The notes beneath the pieces were generated by a model. It was not told the origin of the DNA and did no database searches. It was given only the letters and a program-made list of their open reading frames with translations. A stretch of 41,454 bases of DNA, from positions 1 through 41,454 of the forward strand of contig URND01000011.1 of NCBI GenBank assembly GCA_900549105.1, in the 5' to 3' direction. A program made the translations under genes and the position numbers. The stretch comes from an uncultured Eubacteriales bacterium. Lineage in GTDB: Bacteria > Bacillota > Clostridia > Lachnospirales > Lachnospiraceae. Of the stretch, positions 7,950 to 16,022 are shown one piece after another; position 1 is the first letter of the stretch; every line of letters begins with the position of its first letter.

Positions 7950-9101
7950 TTAATTTAATCCCGGGAAATCTTCCGGCAGATATCCGTTAAAGTTAGAAGC
8001 CGGAGCGATATCTCCTTTTTTGATTAATTCATAAACATCATTTAATGTACCGATTGTTTCATCGGACAACTGCTGTCTTCCTTCTTCTGTAACAATACCG
8101 ATGGAATCCTGAGCTGCTCCAAGAATATCATTAACACCTTTAAATTCTCCGTCTTTAATCAGGTTGAGCTGTTTATAAACGTTGACATCCATAATTTTCA
8201 GAGAAGATGTTAAAATAATATTGGCATCGCCATTAACACCGTCATCAAACTGGTCAACATCACAACCGATACAGAAAACATCTCCTGCTTCCTTTGCTGC
8301 GGTAAATACGCCGTTTCCGCTGGAACCGGCTGCCACATAAATAATATCAACATCCATATCAATTAAAGCATTTCCTAAAATCTTACCGGTCTCAACATCA
8401 TCAAAAGCGCCGACATAGTTTCCTCCGACATTAGTGCCTGTAACATCCGTACCGGAATAAGAAGCAATTTCAACACATTCAGCCGTTGCTCCAAGATGTT
8501 TCACTGCATAATTAACGCCGCTCTCAAAACCATACTGGTAGTTTACATTTGAAGGATAAGCAACACCGTTGACAACGGCAACTTTACCTGTTTTTGTTTC
8601 AAGCGCAGCAGCAACGCCGGCTAAAAATCCTGGTTCCTGCTCTGAGAATGTCATGGAATATACGTTATCTACAGTAACTTCATTTCCTTCGGAATCTGTT
8701 GGAGCAGAGTCTACTAAAATAATTGATTTATCCGGATTTGCTGTAGCAATATCTGCACAGGCTGCATAATTAAATCCAGGTAAAACTAAAACATCATAAT
8801 CTGCAATTGTGTCTTCAATAGCCTGGATGGATTTACTTAAATCCGGCTCTTTAATCGCATTCACAGAAGCGCCTTCATTTTCATCCACAAACTTTGAAAT
8901 ACCATCATAACAGTTTTCATTGAAAGAGCCATCATCCACACCGGAAGATGTGATAATTGCCACCTTAGTTCCTGCGGCATCCGCGGCCTGGGTTTCACCC
9001 TTTGTTTCTGTTGAGCTGGACGGATTTCCCGCACAGGCGGCCAGAGATGCAACCATGATTGCTGAAATTAACAACGACAGACATTTTTTTGCTTTTTTCA
9101 T
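7950..9101 (-). CDS. BMP-family nucleoside-binding lipoprotein
   Basis: Extracytoplasmic solute-binding lipoprotein of the Bmp/PnrA/NupN family, 383 residues. The signal peptide ends in the lipobox LAAC, with Cys23 as the lipidated residue, followed by a Ser/Thr/Glu-rich linker. The mature domain opens with KVAIITSSGVDDGSFNEN, typical of nucleoside-binding BMP proteins in which the Asp binds the ribose. It would deliver nucleosides to the ABC permeases encoded downstream. It is split from the rest of the transporter by the two phosphorylase genes. Ligand range is not readable from sequence. Confidence 0.9.
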   Translation of the reverse strand: MKKAKKCLSLLISAIMVASLAACAGNPSSSTETKGETQAADAAGTKVAIITSSGVDDGSFNENCYDGISKFVDENEGASVNAIKEPDLSKSIQAIEDTIADYDVLVLPGFNYAACADIATANPDKSIILVDSAPTDSEGNEVTVDNVYSMTFSEQEPGFLAGVAAALETKTGKVAVVNGVAYPSNVNYQYGFESGVNYAVKHLGATAECVEIASYSGTDVTGTNVGGNYVGAFDDVETGKILGNALIDMDVDIIYVAAGSSGNGVFTAAKEAGDVFCIGCDVDQFDDGVNGDANIILTSSLKIMDVNVYKQLNLIKDGEFKGVNDILGAAQDSIGIVTEEGRQQLSDETIGTLNDVYELIKKGDIAPASNFNGYLPEDFPGLN

Positions 9102-9157
9102 TTTTTTATCTCCTTTTCTTTTAATTATTTACAGGCATTTCTTCAACGCCCATTTAA

Positions 9158-10228
9158 TTATTTAAATAGATTTGCTAAACTATCCGTATATGGAGGATAG
9201 CAAATACCTTTTTCAGTAACAATTCCGGTAATCAACTCATGATCTGTCACATCAAACGCCGGGTTATAACATTTCACTTCACTTAAAGCCATCGGTTCTG
9301 AATAGAATTTCTCTTTGATTTCCTCAGGCTTTCTCAATTCAATTTTAATATCATCCCCCGTTTTACAATTCATATCAATGGTTGATGTTGGTCCCAATAC
9401 ATAAAAAGGAATACCATAATATTTAGCCAGAATTGCTACGCCGCTTGTACCGATTTTATTTGCCGTATCGCCATTTGCCGCAACTCTGTCACATCCCACA
9501 AAACAGGCCTGCACCCATCCGTTTTTCATAACAATACTGGCCATATTATCGCATATAAGCGTTACATCGATTCCCGCTTTACATAATTCAAAGGATGTCA
9601 GCCGCGCCCCCTGAAGAAGCGGACGTGTTTCATCTGAAAATACCTTAAAATTCATGCCCTTTTCTTTTCCCAGAAACAGTGGGCCCAATGCTGTTCCATA
9701 GCGCGATGTGGCCAAAGGTCCCGCATTGCAGTGAGTCAGAATTCCGTCCCCATCCTTAATCAGGGTTAAACCATATTCGGATATTGCTCTGCACATAGCA
9801 ATGTCTTCTTCATGAATCGCTTTACATTCCTGCTTCAGCAATTCAAGAATCTCTTCGACAGATTGTCCCTCATTTGATAAAACAACCTTTTCCATTCGGT
9901 TCAATGCCCAGCTTAAATTTACCGCTGTCGGCCGTGCCGAATTTAAATACTCTTTCTTTTCATGGAATTCTTTTGCAAAAGTTTCATATTCCCGGCTCTC
10001 TATCTGCAAAGCCAGGCAGTAAATACCATAACCGGCACAAATGCCGATGGCCGGCGCTCCCCGGACCTGAAGCAAATAAATAGCATCCCATATTTCTTTT
10101 GCCGTGGATAATGTGATATACTCCATTCGATTTGGCAATTGTGTCTGATCAATAATAACGACACTTCTTCCATCCTCGCTTAATTTCACATTATCCATGT
10201 GAGTAACATTTCTAATACTTTCGTCCAA
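9158..10228 (-). CDS. mtnA: MtnA-type (5-methylthio/5-deoxy)ribose-1-phosphate isomerase
   Basis: Aldose-1-phosphate to ketose-1-phosphate isomerase of the eIF2B-related family, 356 residues. Family landmarks: VRGAPAIG (55-62), THCNAGPLAT with catalytic Cys167, SDETRPLLQGARLT (198-211), and VGCDRVAANGDTANKIGT with catalytic Asp247. The start is TTG, chosen because AGGAGG lies 8 nt upstream and the next ATG has no ribosome site. Substrate could be methylthioribose-1-P, 5-deoxyribose-1-P or ribose-1-P. No methylthioribose kinase gene is nearby, so the sugar phosphate probably comes from the phosphorylases in the same operon. Methionine-salvage genes beyond this step (mtnW/X/B/D) are absent here. 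Confidence 0.9.
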   Translation of the reverse strand: MDESIRNVTHMDNVKLSEDGRSVVIIDQTQLPNRMEYITLSTAKEIWDAIYLLQVRGAPAIGICAGYGIYCLALQIESREYETFAKEFHEKKEYLNSARPTAVNLSWALNRMEKVVLSNEGQSVEEILELLKQECKAIHEEDIAMCRAISEYGLTLIKDGDGILTHCNAGPLATSRYGTALGPLFLGKEKGMNFKVFSDETRPLLQGARLTSFELCKAGIDVTLICDNMASIVMKNGWVQACFVGCDRVAANGDTANKIGTSGVAILAKYYGIPFYVLGPTSTIDMNCKTGDDIKIELRKPEEIKEKFYSEPMALSEVKCYNPAFDVTDHELITGIVTEKGICYPPYTDSLANLFK

Positions 10229-10265
10229 TGTTCTCTCCTCCTGACTTAATATTTATTATAATTAA

Positions 10266-11048
10266 TTACTTTGCAACAATCAACTTAGTATGGGTCTGAT
10301 TTAAAAACTGTTCCCATATATCTCTCTGTTCATCCGAATAAAATCCATCGATAACTACTTTGTCAATCATCTCAAATCCGCTGATTTTATAAAATTTTTT
10401 TAGATTTAATTTTGTTTTATCAATAACAAGAATCTTTTCTGCAGCCTGTCTTATAATACACTTTCTGACACGTCCGTTTTTTTCATTTCCATCGGTAATG
10501 CCAATATTCATATCAACGCCGCGGCAGGATATAAAACATTTATCGACATAATAACTTTTCAGGAAATCCGCCACTTCCGCGCCAACAAAGCATTGATTTT
10601 TCCTGTCAAATTCTCCGCCGGTAAGAATTAATTTTACATTCTCACAATCTTCCAGTATATGAATGATTTTATAAGAATTCGTAAACACAGTAATTGAGCC
10701 GATGGATTTCAATTCCTTGGCAATGGCGCAGCATGTAGTACTTTCATCCAGGAAAATCGTATCTCCCGCACAAACCATAGAGCGGCAGATTCTTCCGATA
10801 GACGCTTTTTCTTCAGTATATACGGTCTCTCTCAAATTCGCGTGAACTTCATTTTGTACACCGTCAATAATATAGGCCCCGCCATAGGCCCTTATAATTT
10901 TACCTTCATTTTCTAATTCTATTAAATCTTTTCTTACTGTTTCATTGGTAACATTAAATTTTCTGCATAAATCTTTGGATAAAATACTTTTTTCCTGCAG
11001 AATCGTCTCCCAAATCAGTTTTTTTCTTTCTTTTGCAAGCATTTCCAT
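10266..11048 (-). CDS. DeoR-family transcriptional regulator
   Basis: 260 residues. The N-terminal DeoR winged helix-turn-helix (about residues 5-57) ends in the family motif VRKDLIELENEGKIIRAYGG. The C-terminal DeoR sensor domain (about 75-250) includes FLDESTTC and TGGEFDRKNQCFVG, where these regulators bind phosphorylated sugars. It is the first gene of the operon behind a strong promoter, so autoregulation is expected. A plausible effector is a sugar phosphate made by the operon (ribose-1-P or a ribulose-1-P analogue), but that is inference. The best ribosome site (AGAGGAAA) serves the ATG codon at 11048 or the one two codons later. Confidence 0.88.
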   Translation of the reverse strand: MEMLAKERKKLIWETILQEKSILSKDLCRKFNVTNETVRKDLIELENEGKIIRAYGGAYIIDGVQNEVHANLRETVYTEEKASIGRICRSMVCAGDTIFLDESTTCCAIAKELKSIGSITVFTNSYKIIHILEDCENVKLILTGGEFDRKNQCFVGAEVADFLKSYYVDKCFISCRGVDMNIGITDGNEKNGRVRKCIIRQAAEKILVIDKTKLNLKKFYKISGFEMIDKVVIDGFYSDEQRDIWEQFLNQTHTKLIVAK

Positions 11049-11081
11049 TTTCCTCTGTCAGAAATATTGTTCTTTATTGGA

Positions 11082-11110
11082 ATTATATCACTCTGTTTTG
11101 CAATTTTCAA
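11082..11110 (-). promoter_or_regulatory. Sigma-A promoter of the deoR-to-aldolase operon
   Basis: TTGAAA, 17 bases, TATAAT on the minus strand, with TGA just before the -10 (extended -10). It is the only strong promoter I find upstream of the nine genes ending at the 1892-1922 terminator. The rest of 11049-11266 holds the antiporter terminator and AT-rich DNA. Confidence 0.8.
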
Positions 11111-11212
11111 CAATTATATTCTATTTTTTCAGATATTTTTATTTAATTTTTATATTTTTCATTAGATTTACTTATAGTTTCCACTAAATTCCAATTTGAA
11201 TTACAAAAAAAA

Positions 11213-11245
11213 GGAACCAAATCCAATTTTAAAGGATTCAGTTCC
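11213..11245 (-). terminator. Terminator after the antiporter gene
   Basis: Hairpin with arms GGAAC / GTTCC and AATCC / GGATT around a two-base internal mismatch, followed on the minus strand by a run of T. It lies about 20 bp after the antiporter stop. CTCTTTT on the other side may also let it act on plus-strand transcripts. Confidence 0.75.
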
Positions 11246-11266
11246 TCTTTTAATAAGTTTTGTATT

Positions 11267-12574
11267 CTATTTTACAACTTTTTTCTTAATCTCAGCTTCC
11301 TGCAGTTTCATTGCTCTTCGATTAATAACCTCTGCACTCTTCGGCTGAATATCTCCTGTTTTTTTCAAAGCCCATTTTGTCATGGAAGGACCGACAAGCT
11401 CATAAACCAATACAGAGAATAGGATGATATTTCGAATCATTGCTCCCTCCGCACCGAATTTTGCGGCAGCGGTAATACACATTCCCAATGCAACTCCGGC
11501 CTGCGGAAAAAGGGTAATTCCAAGATATTTTTGAACCATAGGGTCGCATCCGGCCGCTTTTGCGCTGGACCATGCACCCAGGTACTTACCAATACATCGG
11601 AAAATAATATAAACAACGCCGATAATAACAATACTTATATCAGAGAAAACGCTCAACTCAAGCTCCGCGCCGCTGATTACAAAAAACAATGCAAATAAAG
11701 GAGCCGTCCACCGGTCCGACTTTTCCATCAAATCTTCAGACAGCGGACATATATTGCAGAAAATAGTTCCAAGCATCATGCAGACTAAAAGAGAAGAAAA
11801 GGCAATATGAATACCGCCAACGTCAAATTCCAACATGGAAATTCCAACAGTCAGGAACACAAATGCAATAGTCAGCGACAAACGATTGCTGTTGGAATTA
11901 AATAAAGTTTCCAACTTGGTCAGCAGCCAGCCCATAAATGCCCCGACAACAAGGGAAAGAACAATTTCCAAAAGAGGCTCCACCAAAATCGAAGTCATAT
12001 TAAACGCACCGTCTTTTAAAGCCGTAGCCACGCCAAAGGAAACGGCAAAAACCATCAAAGCAACAGCATCGTCCAAAGCAACCACCGGAAGAAGTATATC
12101 TGTTAAGTTTCCCTTTGCCTTATACTGGCGCACAACCATCAATGTTGCCGCCGGAGCCGTAGCTGTTGCAATGGCTCCCAGAGTGATTGCCGTTGTGATT
12201 GGAAGTTTATCCCCAAGAATCATATGCAGGGCAATCATCGCCACATTGACACATAAAGAGGCAACCAAACCTTCAGCAATACCGACAATCATTGCCTGAC
12301 GGCCAATATTTTTCAACTGGGATAAACGAAATTCATTACCGATGGTAAAGGCAATGAATCCCAATGCCACATTGGAAATAAGGGCATACTGATCAACATC
12401 GCTGGTAGATATAAATCCCACACCCGGTACATTTAATCGTCCTAAAATATAAGGGCCAATGAAAACACCGGCAATCAGATAAGCTGTAACATCCGGTAAT
12501 TTTAATGGTTTCAATACACGGGTCATTAATAACCCCATAATCAATGCTACTGAAATTGCTAATATTGCTGTCAT
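11267..12574 (-). CDS. CPA2-family cation:proton antiporter
   Basis: Integral membrane Na+(K+)/H+ exchanger of the NapA/KefB/GerN group, 435 residues, about 12-13 membrane spans, no C-terminal RCK/TrkA domain. The ALDDAVAL motif about 170 residues in carries the Asp pair typical of electrogenic members, and TATAPAATL precedes it in the unwound-helix region. I start at MTAILAIS because AGAGGAAG lies 6-7 nt upstream of that ATG; the longer frame (starting MKRGRK) has no ribosome site. Single gene with its own promoter and terminator. Ion specificity cannot be read. Confidence 0.88.
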   Translation of the reverse strand: MTAILAISVALIMGLLMTRVLKPLKLPDVTAYLIAGVFIGPYILGRLNVPGVGFISTSDVDQYALISNVALGFIAFTIGNEFRLSQLKNIGRQAMIVGIAEGLVASLCVNVAMIALHMILGDKLPITTAITLGAIATATAPAATLMVVRQYKAKGNLTDILLPVVALDDAVALMVFAVSFGVATALKDGAFNMTSILVEPLLEIVLSLVVGAFMGWLLTKLETLFNSNSNRLSLTIAFVFLTVGISMLEFDVGGIHIAFSSLLVCMMLGTIFCNICPLSEDLMEKSDRWTAPLFALFFVISGAELELSVFSDISIVIIGVVYIIFRCIGKYLGAWSSAKAAGCDPMVQKYLGITLFPQAGVALGMCITAAAKFGAEGAMIRNIILFSVLVYELVGPSMTKWALKKTGDIQPKSAEVINRRAMKLQEAEIKKKVVK

Positions 12575-12625
12575 TTTTCTTCCTCTTTTCATTTTATGAA
12601 AAAATATATTTTAAAACAGTTTCCT

Positions 12626-12654
12626 ATATTATCACTGTATACCTTGTTTGTCAA
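12626..12654 (-). promoter_or_regulatory. Sigma-A promoter of the antiporter gene
   Basis: Perfect TTGACA, 17 bases, TAATAT on the minus strand, about 50 bp upstream of the chosen ATG. Confidence 0.8.
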
Positions 12655-12661
12655 ATAAAAA

Positions 12662-12681
12662 GAGGATGTGCACACATCCCC
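12662..12681 (-). terminator. Terminator after the gyrA-linked hydrolase gene
   Basis: A self-complementary segment (GAGGATGTG / CACATCCCC with one mismatch) followed by TCTTTTTATT on the minus strand. It marks the end of the long unit coming from the origin (dnaA/dnaN side). Confidence 0.75.
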
Positions 12682-12704
12682 TTTTCATACATTTTATACA
12701 AGCT

Positions 12705-13454
12705 TTAAAGTTCAAAAACCTGTCCCTCTGAATCAATTGACACGATTTTTTCTTTATAGGTTTTTGCAGATTCACCGTCTTTAAATTTTTGAATCAGTTT
12801 ATAATCTTTCCAGAAGTGCATTGGAAAAACCGCATCCGCCTCGGCAGTCCGCATAAATTCATTCATTCCCCACCAGTAATGTTCCTCCTGGCGCGGGTCA
12901 AGCACAACAAAGGCCGCGTCAAAATGACGCCCTTTTATTTTGCTCATTTCATGCTTATACTCTTTTTCTCTGCGCTCCTCATCCTCTTCACTCTCTCCCG
13001 GCCAGGACCACCAGTGCAGATCGCCGGCAAAATAGATGGATTTTCCCGCATATTCAATAATAAATGCCACACCCTCATCCGTGGATTTCAACGTTTCTAT
13101 TTTTATATCATGGAAACCGGGATCTTTTTTAGAAATTCCCCGGTTATCCACATTCAGATATAATAATTTATCGTTATCCACAAAAATGGTGTTTTCTCCA
13201 CCGGTGCCGAGCCGTACGGCAAAACTCAAGCTGTGCCGCACATCATCCGAAACAACATAAGTGACATAAGGATTGTATTCCGCATACTGATAAATGGATG
13301 GATTAAAATGGTCGCCATGGGCATGGCTCACAAAGAAAATAATCCGTTTATCCTTATCAAATTCAGGCAGTTCTCCCTTATAATAATCAAATACAAAAAT
13401 ACAATCTTCCAATTCAACAACAAAACAACTGTGATGAATATAAGTTATCTTCAT
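12705..13454 (-). CDS. Metallo-beta-lactamase-fold hydrolase
   Basis: 249-residue member of the UlaG/UPF0173-like branch of the MBL fold. Metal ligands visible: SHAHGDHF (His44, His46, Asp48, His49), FAGDLHWW (bridging Asp) and FPMHFWKDY (C-terminal His). Substrate unknown; family members cleave phosphodiesters, lactones or phosphoryl compounds. The start codon overlaps the gyrA stop (ATGA), so it should be translationally coupled to gyrase. That placement is curious and its functional meaning is unknown. Confidence 0.8.
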   Translation of the reverse strand: MKITYIHHSCFVVELEDCIFVFDYYKGELPEFDKDKRIIFFVSHAHGDHFNPSIYQYAEYNPYVTYVVSDDVRHSLSFAVRLGTGGENTIFVDNDKLLYLNVDNRGISKKDPGFHDIKIETLKSTDEGVAFIIEYAGKSIYFAGDLHWWSWPGESEEDEERREKEYKHEMSKIKGRHFDAAFVVLDPRQEEHYWWGMNEFMRTAEADAVFPMHFWKDYKLIQKFKDGESAKTYKEKIVSIDSEGQVFEL

Positions 13455-16003
13455 TCCGTCTCGCCGCCTGTCTCTTTGATTTTTTCAGATGCGATATTTT
13501 CCGGCCCAATATCCTCAGAAGCAATTTCTTCCGGTGCATTTTCGTCAGCTTCCGCTTCCCGGACTTTCGCAATGCTCGCAACCTTGATATCATTTTCCAC
13601 ATCAATATCCATAAGTTTTACCCCGGAAGTATAGCGTCCAATCTTTGATATGCCATTGACCGGCATACGGATTATAATTCCGCCGGATGTGATCATCATA
13701 ATTTCATGGCTGTCATTGACCGCTTTTGCTCCGATGACATTGCCTGTCTTTTCTGTGATATTATAGCAGAGAACGCCTTTGCCGCCGCGGTGCTGGCAGT
13801 TAAATTCTGTCAAATCTGTTCGTTTGCCCATACCCTTTTCGGAGGCAATCAATAAGGAATCTCCCTGACTGTCGAGCTGCATGCCGATAATTTCATCATC
13901 TTCATCCAGCGTCATGCCGATAACACCCATCGATGACCTTCCTGTCGGACGCACGTCGTTTTCATTAAAACGGATACATTTTCCATGTTTGGTTACAAGG
14001 AAAACGTCATTCTCATTGTTTGTTGTCTTAACCTCAATCAGTTCATCGTCTTCTCTTAAATTAATCGAAATGATACCCGTTTTTCTTATATGGTCATATT
14101 CTTTAATCGATGTTTTCTTCACGATGCCTCTCTTTGTTGCCATGAAAAGATAAACATCATGTTCAAAATCCCGAATCGGTATCATCGCAGTGATTTTTTC
14201 TCCAGGCTCCAATTGAAGAATATTCACAATGGCTGTTCCCCGGGCTACTCTGGAGGATTCAGGAATCTGATAAGCCTTAATCCGATAAGCCTTGCCTTTA
14301 TTTGTAAAGAACATAATAAAATGATGGGTGCTTGTCATCAAAAGGTCCTCAATATAGTCATCATCCAGAGTTGACATTCCCTTAATTCCCTTACCGCCCC
14401 GGTTCTGGCTGCGGAAATTATCAACCGTCATTCGTTTGATATAACCAAGCTTTGTCATGGCAATGACGGTATTTTCTTTTTTAATCAAATCTTCGATAGT
14501 GATTTCATCATCATCAATGCCGATAGATGTTCTCCGGTCATCGCCGTATTTATTGCGAATCACGGTAATCTCATCGCGAATCACGCCGAGAAGACGCTTT
14601 TCATCGCCGAGAATTGCCTTCAACTCGGCAATTTTTGCTTCCAAGTCCGCATATTCTGCTTCCAGTTTTTCTCTTTCTAAACCGGTCAGAGCGCGCAGAC
14701 GCATATCTACAATCGCCTGGGCCTGAACATCTGTCAATCCAAAACTCTGAATTAACTTTTCTTTTGCCTCGGCCACATTTTTGGATGAACGGATAATATG
14801 AATAACTTCATCGATATTATCCAGAGCAACCAGCAAGCCCTCCAAAATATGTGCCCGCTCCTCAGCCTTATTCAGTTCATATTTTGAACGCCGTGTAATA
14901 ACCTCTTCCTGATGCTTTAAGTACAATTCAAGAATCTGTTTCAGATTCAGAATCATCGGTTCATTATTCACCAGCGCAAGCAGAATCACGCCGAATGTAT
15001 CCTGAAGCTGAGTATGTTTATACAAATGATTCAAAATAATATTCGGATTGGCATCTTTTTTCAATTCGATAACGACCCGCATACCTTCACGGTTCGATTC
15101 ATCTCTCAAATCAGAGATGCCGTCAACCCGTTTATCCCTAACCAATTCTGCAATCTTTTCAATTAATTTTGCTTTATTGACCATATACGGAAGTTCAGTC
15201 ACAACAATTCTCTGGCGATTATTGCCCATAGGCTCAATCTCCGTCACAGCCCGCACTTTAATCTTTCCGCGGCCGGTGCGATAAGCCTCATTAATACCAT
15301 TTTTTCCAAGAATCATAGCGCCGGTTGGAAAATCCGGTCCCTTGATAATATCAAGAAGTTCCTCAATCTCCGTATCCCGGTCATTATCAATCTTATTTTC
15401 AATAATCTTTAAAACGCCGTCTATAGTTTCCCGAAGGTTATGAGGCGGAATATTGGTCGCCATACCTACGGCAATACCCGTTGTTCCGTTGACCAGAAGA
15501 TTTGGAAAACGTGAAGGAAGTACGATTGGCTCCTTCTCCGTCTCATCAAAGTTCGGCCCGAAATCCACCGTATCTTTATTAATGTCCGCAAGCATTTCCA
15601 TAGAAATTTTGCTTAATCTTGCCTCCGTATAACGCATGGCAGCCGCACCGTCGCCATCAACTGAACCAAAATTGCCATGACCGTCCACCAGCGGATATCT
15701 GGTCGACCACTCCTGGGCCAGATTAACAAGGGCGCCATAAATTGATGAATCACCGTGCGGGTGATATTTACCCATTGTATCACCGACAATACGCGCACAT
15801 TTACGGTGCGGCTTATCCGGCCCATTATTCAGCTCAATCATCGCATACAGTATACGCCTCTGCACCGGTTTCAAACCATCTCTGACATCCGGCAATGCTC
15901 TGGAGGCGATAACGCTCATGGCATACTCGATATAAGATTGTTCCATTGTTTCCTGAAGGTCCACTTCCTGGACCTTGTCAAAAACATTACTTAAATCATC
16001 CAT
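13451..16003 (-). CDS. gyrA: DNA gyrase subunit A
   Basis: Cleaving and rejoining subunit of gyrase, 850 residues. Catalytic Tyr125 lies in MRYTEARL. The winged-helix domain carries the quinolone-determining segment HPHGDSSIYGALV (81-93). The C-terminal wrapping domain starts after the GyrA-box NRGGKG; a second RGGKG occurs further on. At the position of E. coli Asp87 the residue is Gly90, while the Ser83 counterpart (Ser86) is kept. The tail is acidic and imperfectly repetitive (EEIASEDIGPENIASEKI). 19 bp after gyrB, with GGAGG before its ATG; overlaps the next gene by 4 bp. Confidence 0.98.
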   Translation of the reverse strand: MDDLSNVFDKVQEVDLQETMEQSYIEYAMSVIASRALPDVRDGLKPVQRRILYAMIELNNGPDKPHRKCARIVGDTMGKYHPHGDSSIYGALVNLAQEWSTRYPLVDGHGNFGSVDGDGAAAMRYTEARLSKISMEMLADINKDTVDFGPNFDETEKEPIVLPSRFPNLLVNGTTGIAVGMATNIPPHNLRETIDGVLKIIENKIDNDRDTEIEELLDIIKGPDFPTGAMILGKNGINEAYRTGRGKIKVRAVTEIEPMGNNRQRIVVTELPYMVNKAKLIEKIAELVRDKRVDGISDLRDESNREGMRVVIELKKDANPNIILNHLYKHTQLQDTFGVILLALVNNEPMILNLKQILELYLKHQEEVITRRSKYELNKAEERAHILEGLLVALDNIDEVIHIIRSSKNVAEAKEKLIQSFGLTDVQAQAIVDMRLRALTGLEREKLEAEYADLEAKIAELKAILGDEKRLLGVIRDEITVIRNKYGDDRRTSIGIDDDEITIEDLIKKENTVIAMTKLGYIKRMTVDNFRSQNRGGKGIKGMSTLDDDYIEDLLMTSTHHFIMFFTNKGKAYRIKAYQIPESSRVARGTAIVNILQLEPGEKITAMIPIRDFEHDVYLFMATKRGIVKKTSIKEYDHIRKTGIISINLREDDELIEVKTTNNENDVFLVTKHGKCIRFNENDVRPTGRSSMGVIGMTLDEDDEIIGMQLDSQGDSLLIASEKGMGKRTDLTEFNCQHRGGKGVLCYNITEKTGNVIGAKAVNDSHEIMMITSGGIIIRMPVNGISKIGRYTSGVKLMDIDVENDIKVASIAKVREAEADENAPEEIASEDIGPENIASEKIKETGGETE

Positions 16004-16022
16004 TCACTATTTCCTCCATCTG

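Noticed and set aside
11835..12299. 154-codon open frame opposite the antiporter gene
   Set aside because: Fully antisense to a well-supported membrane protein, low-complexity Ala/Thr/Lys composition, no ribosome site.
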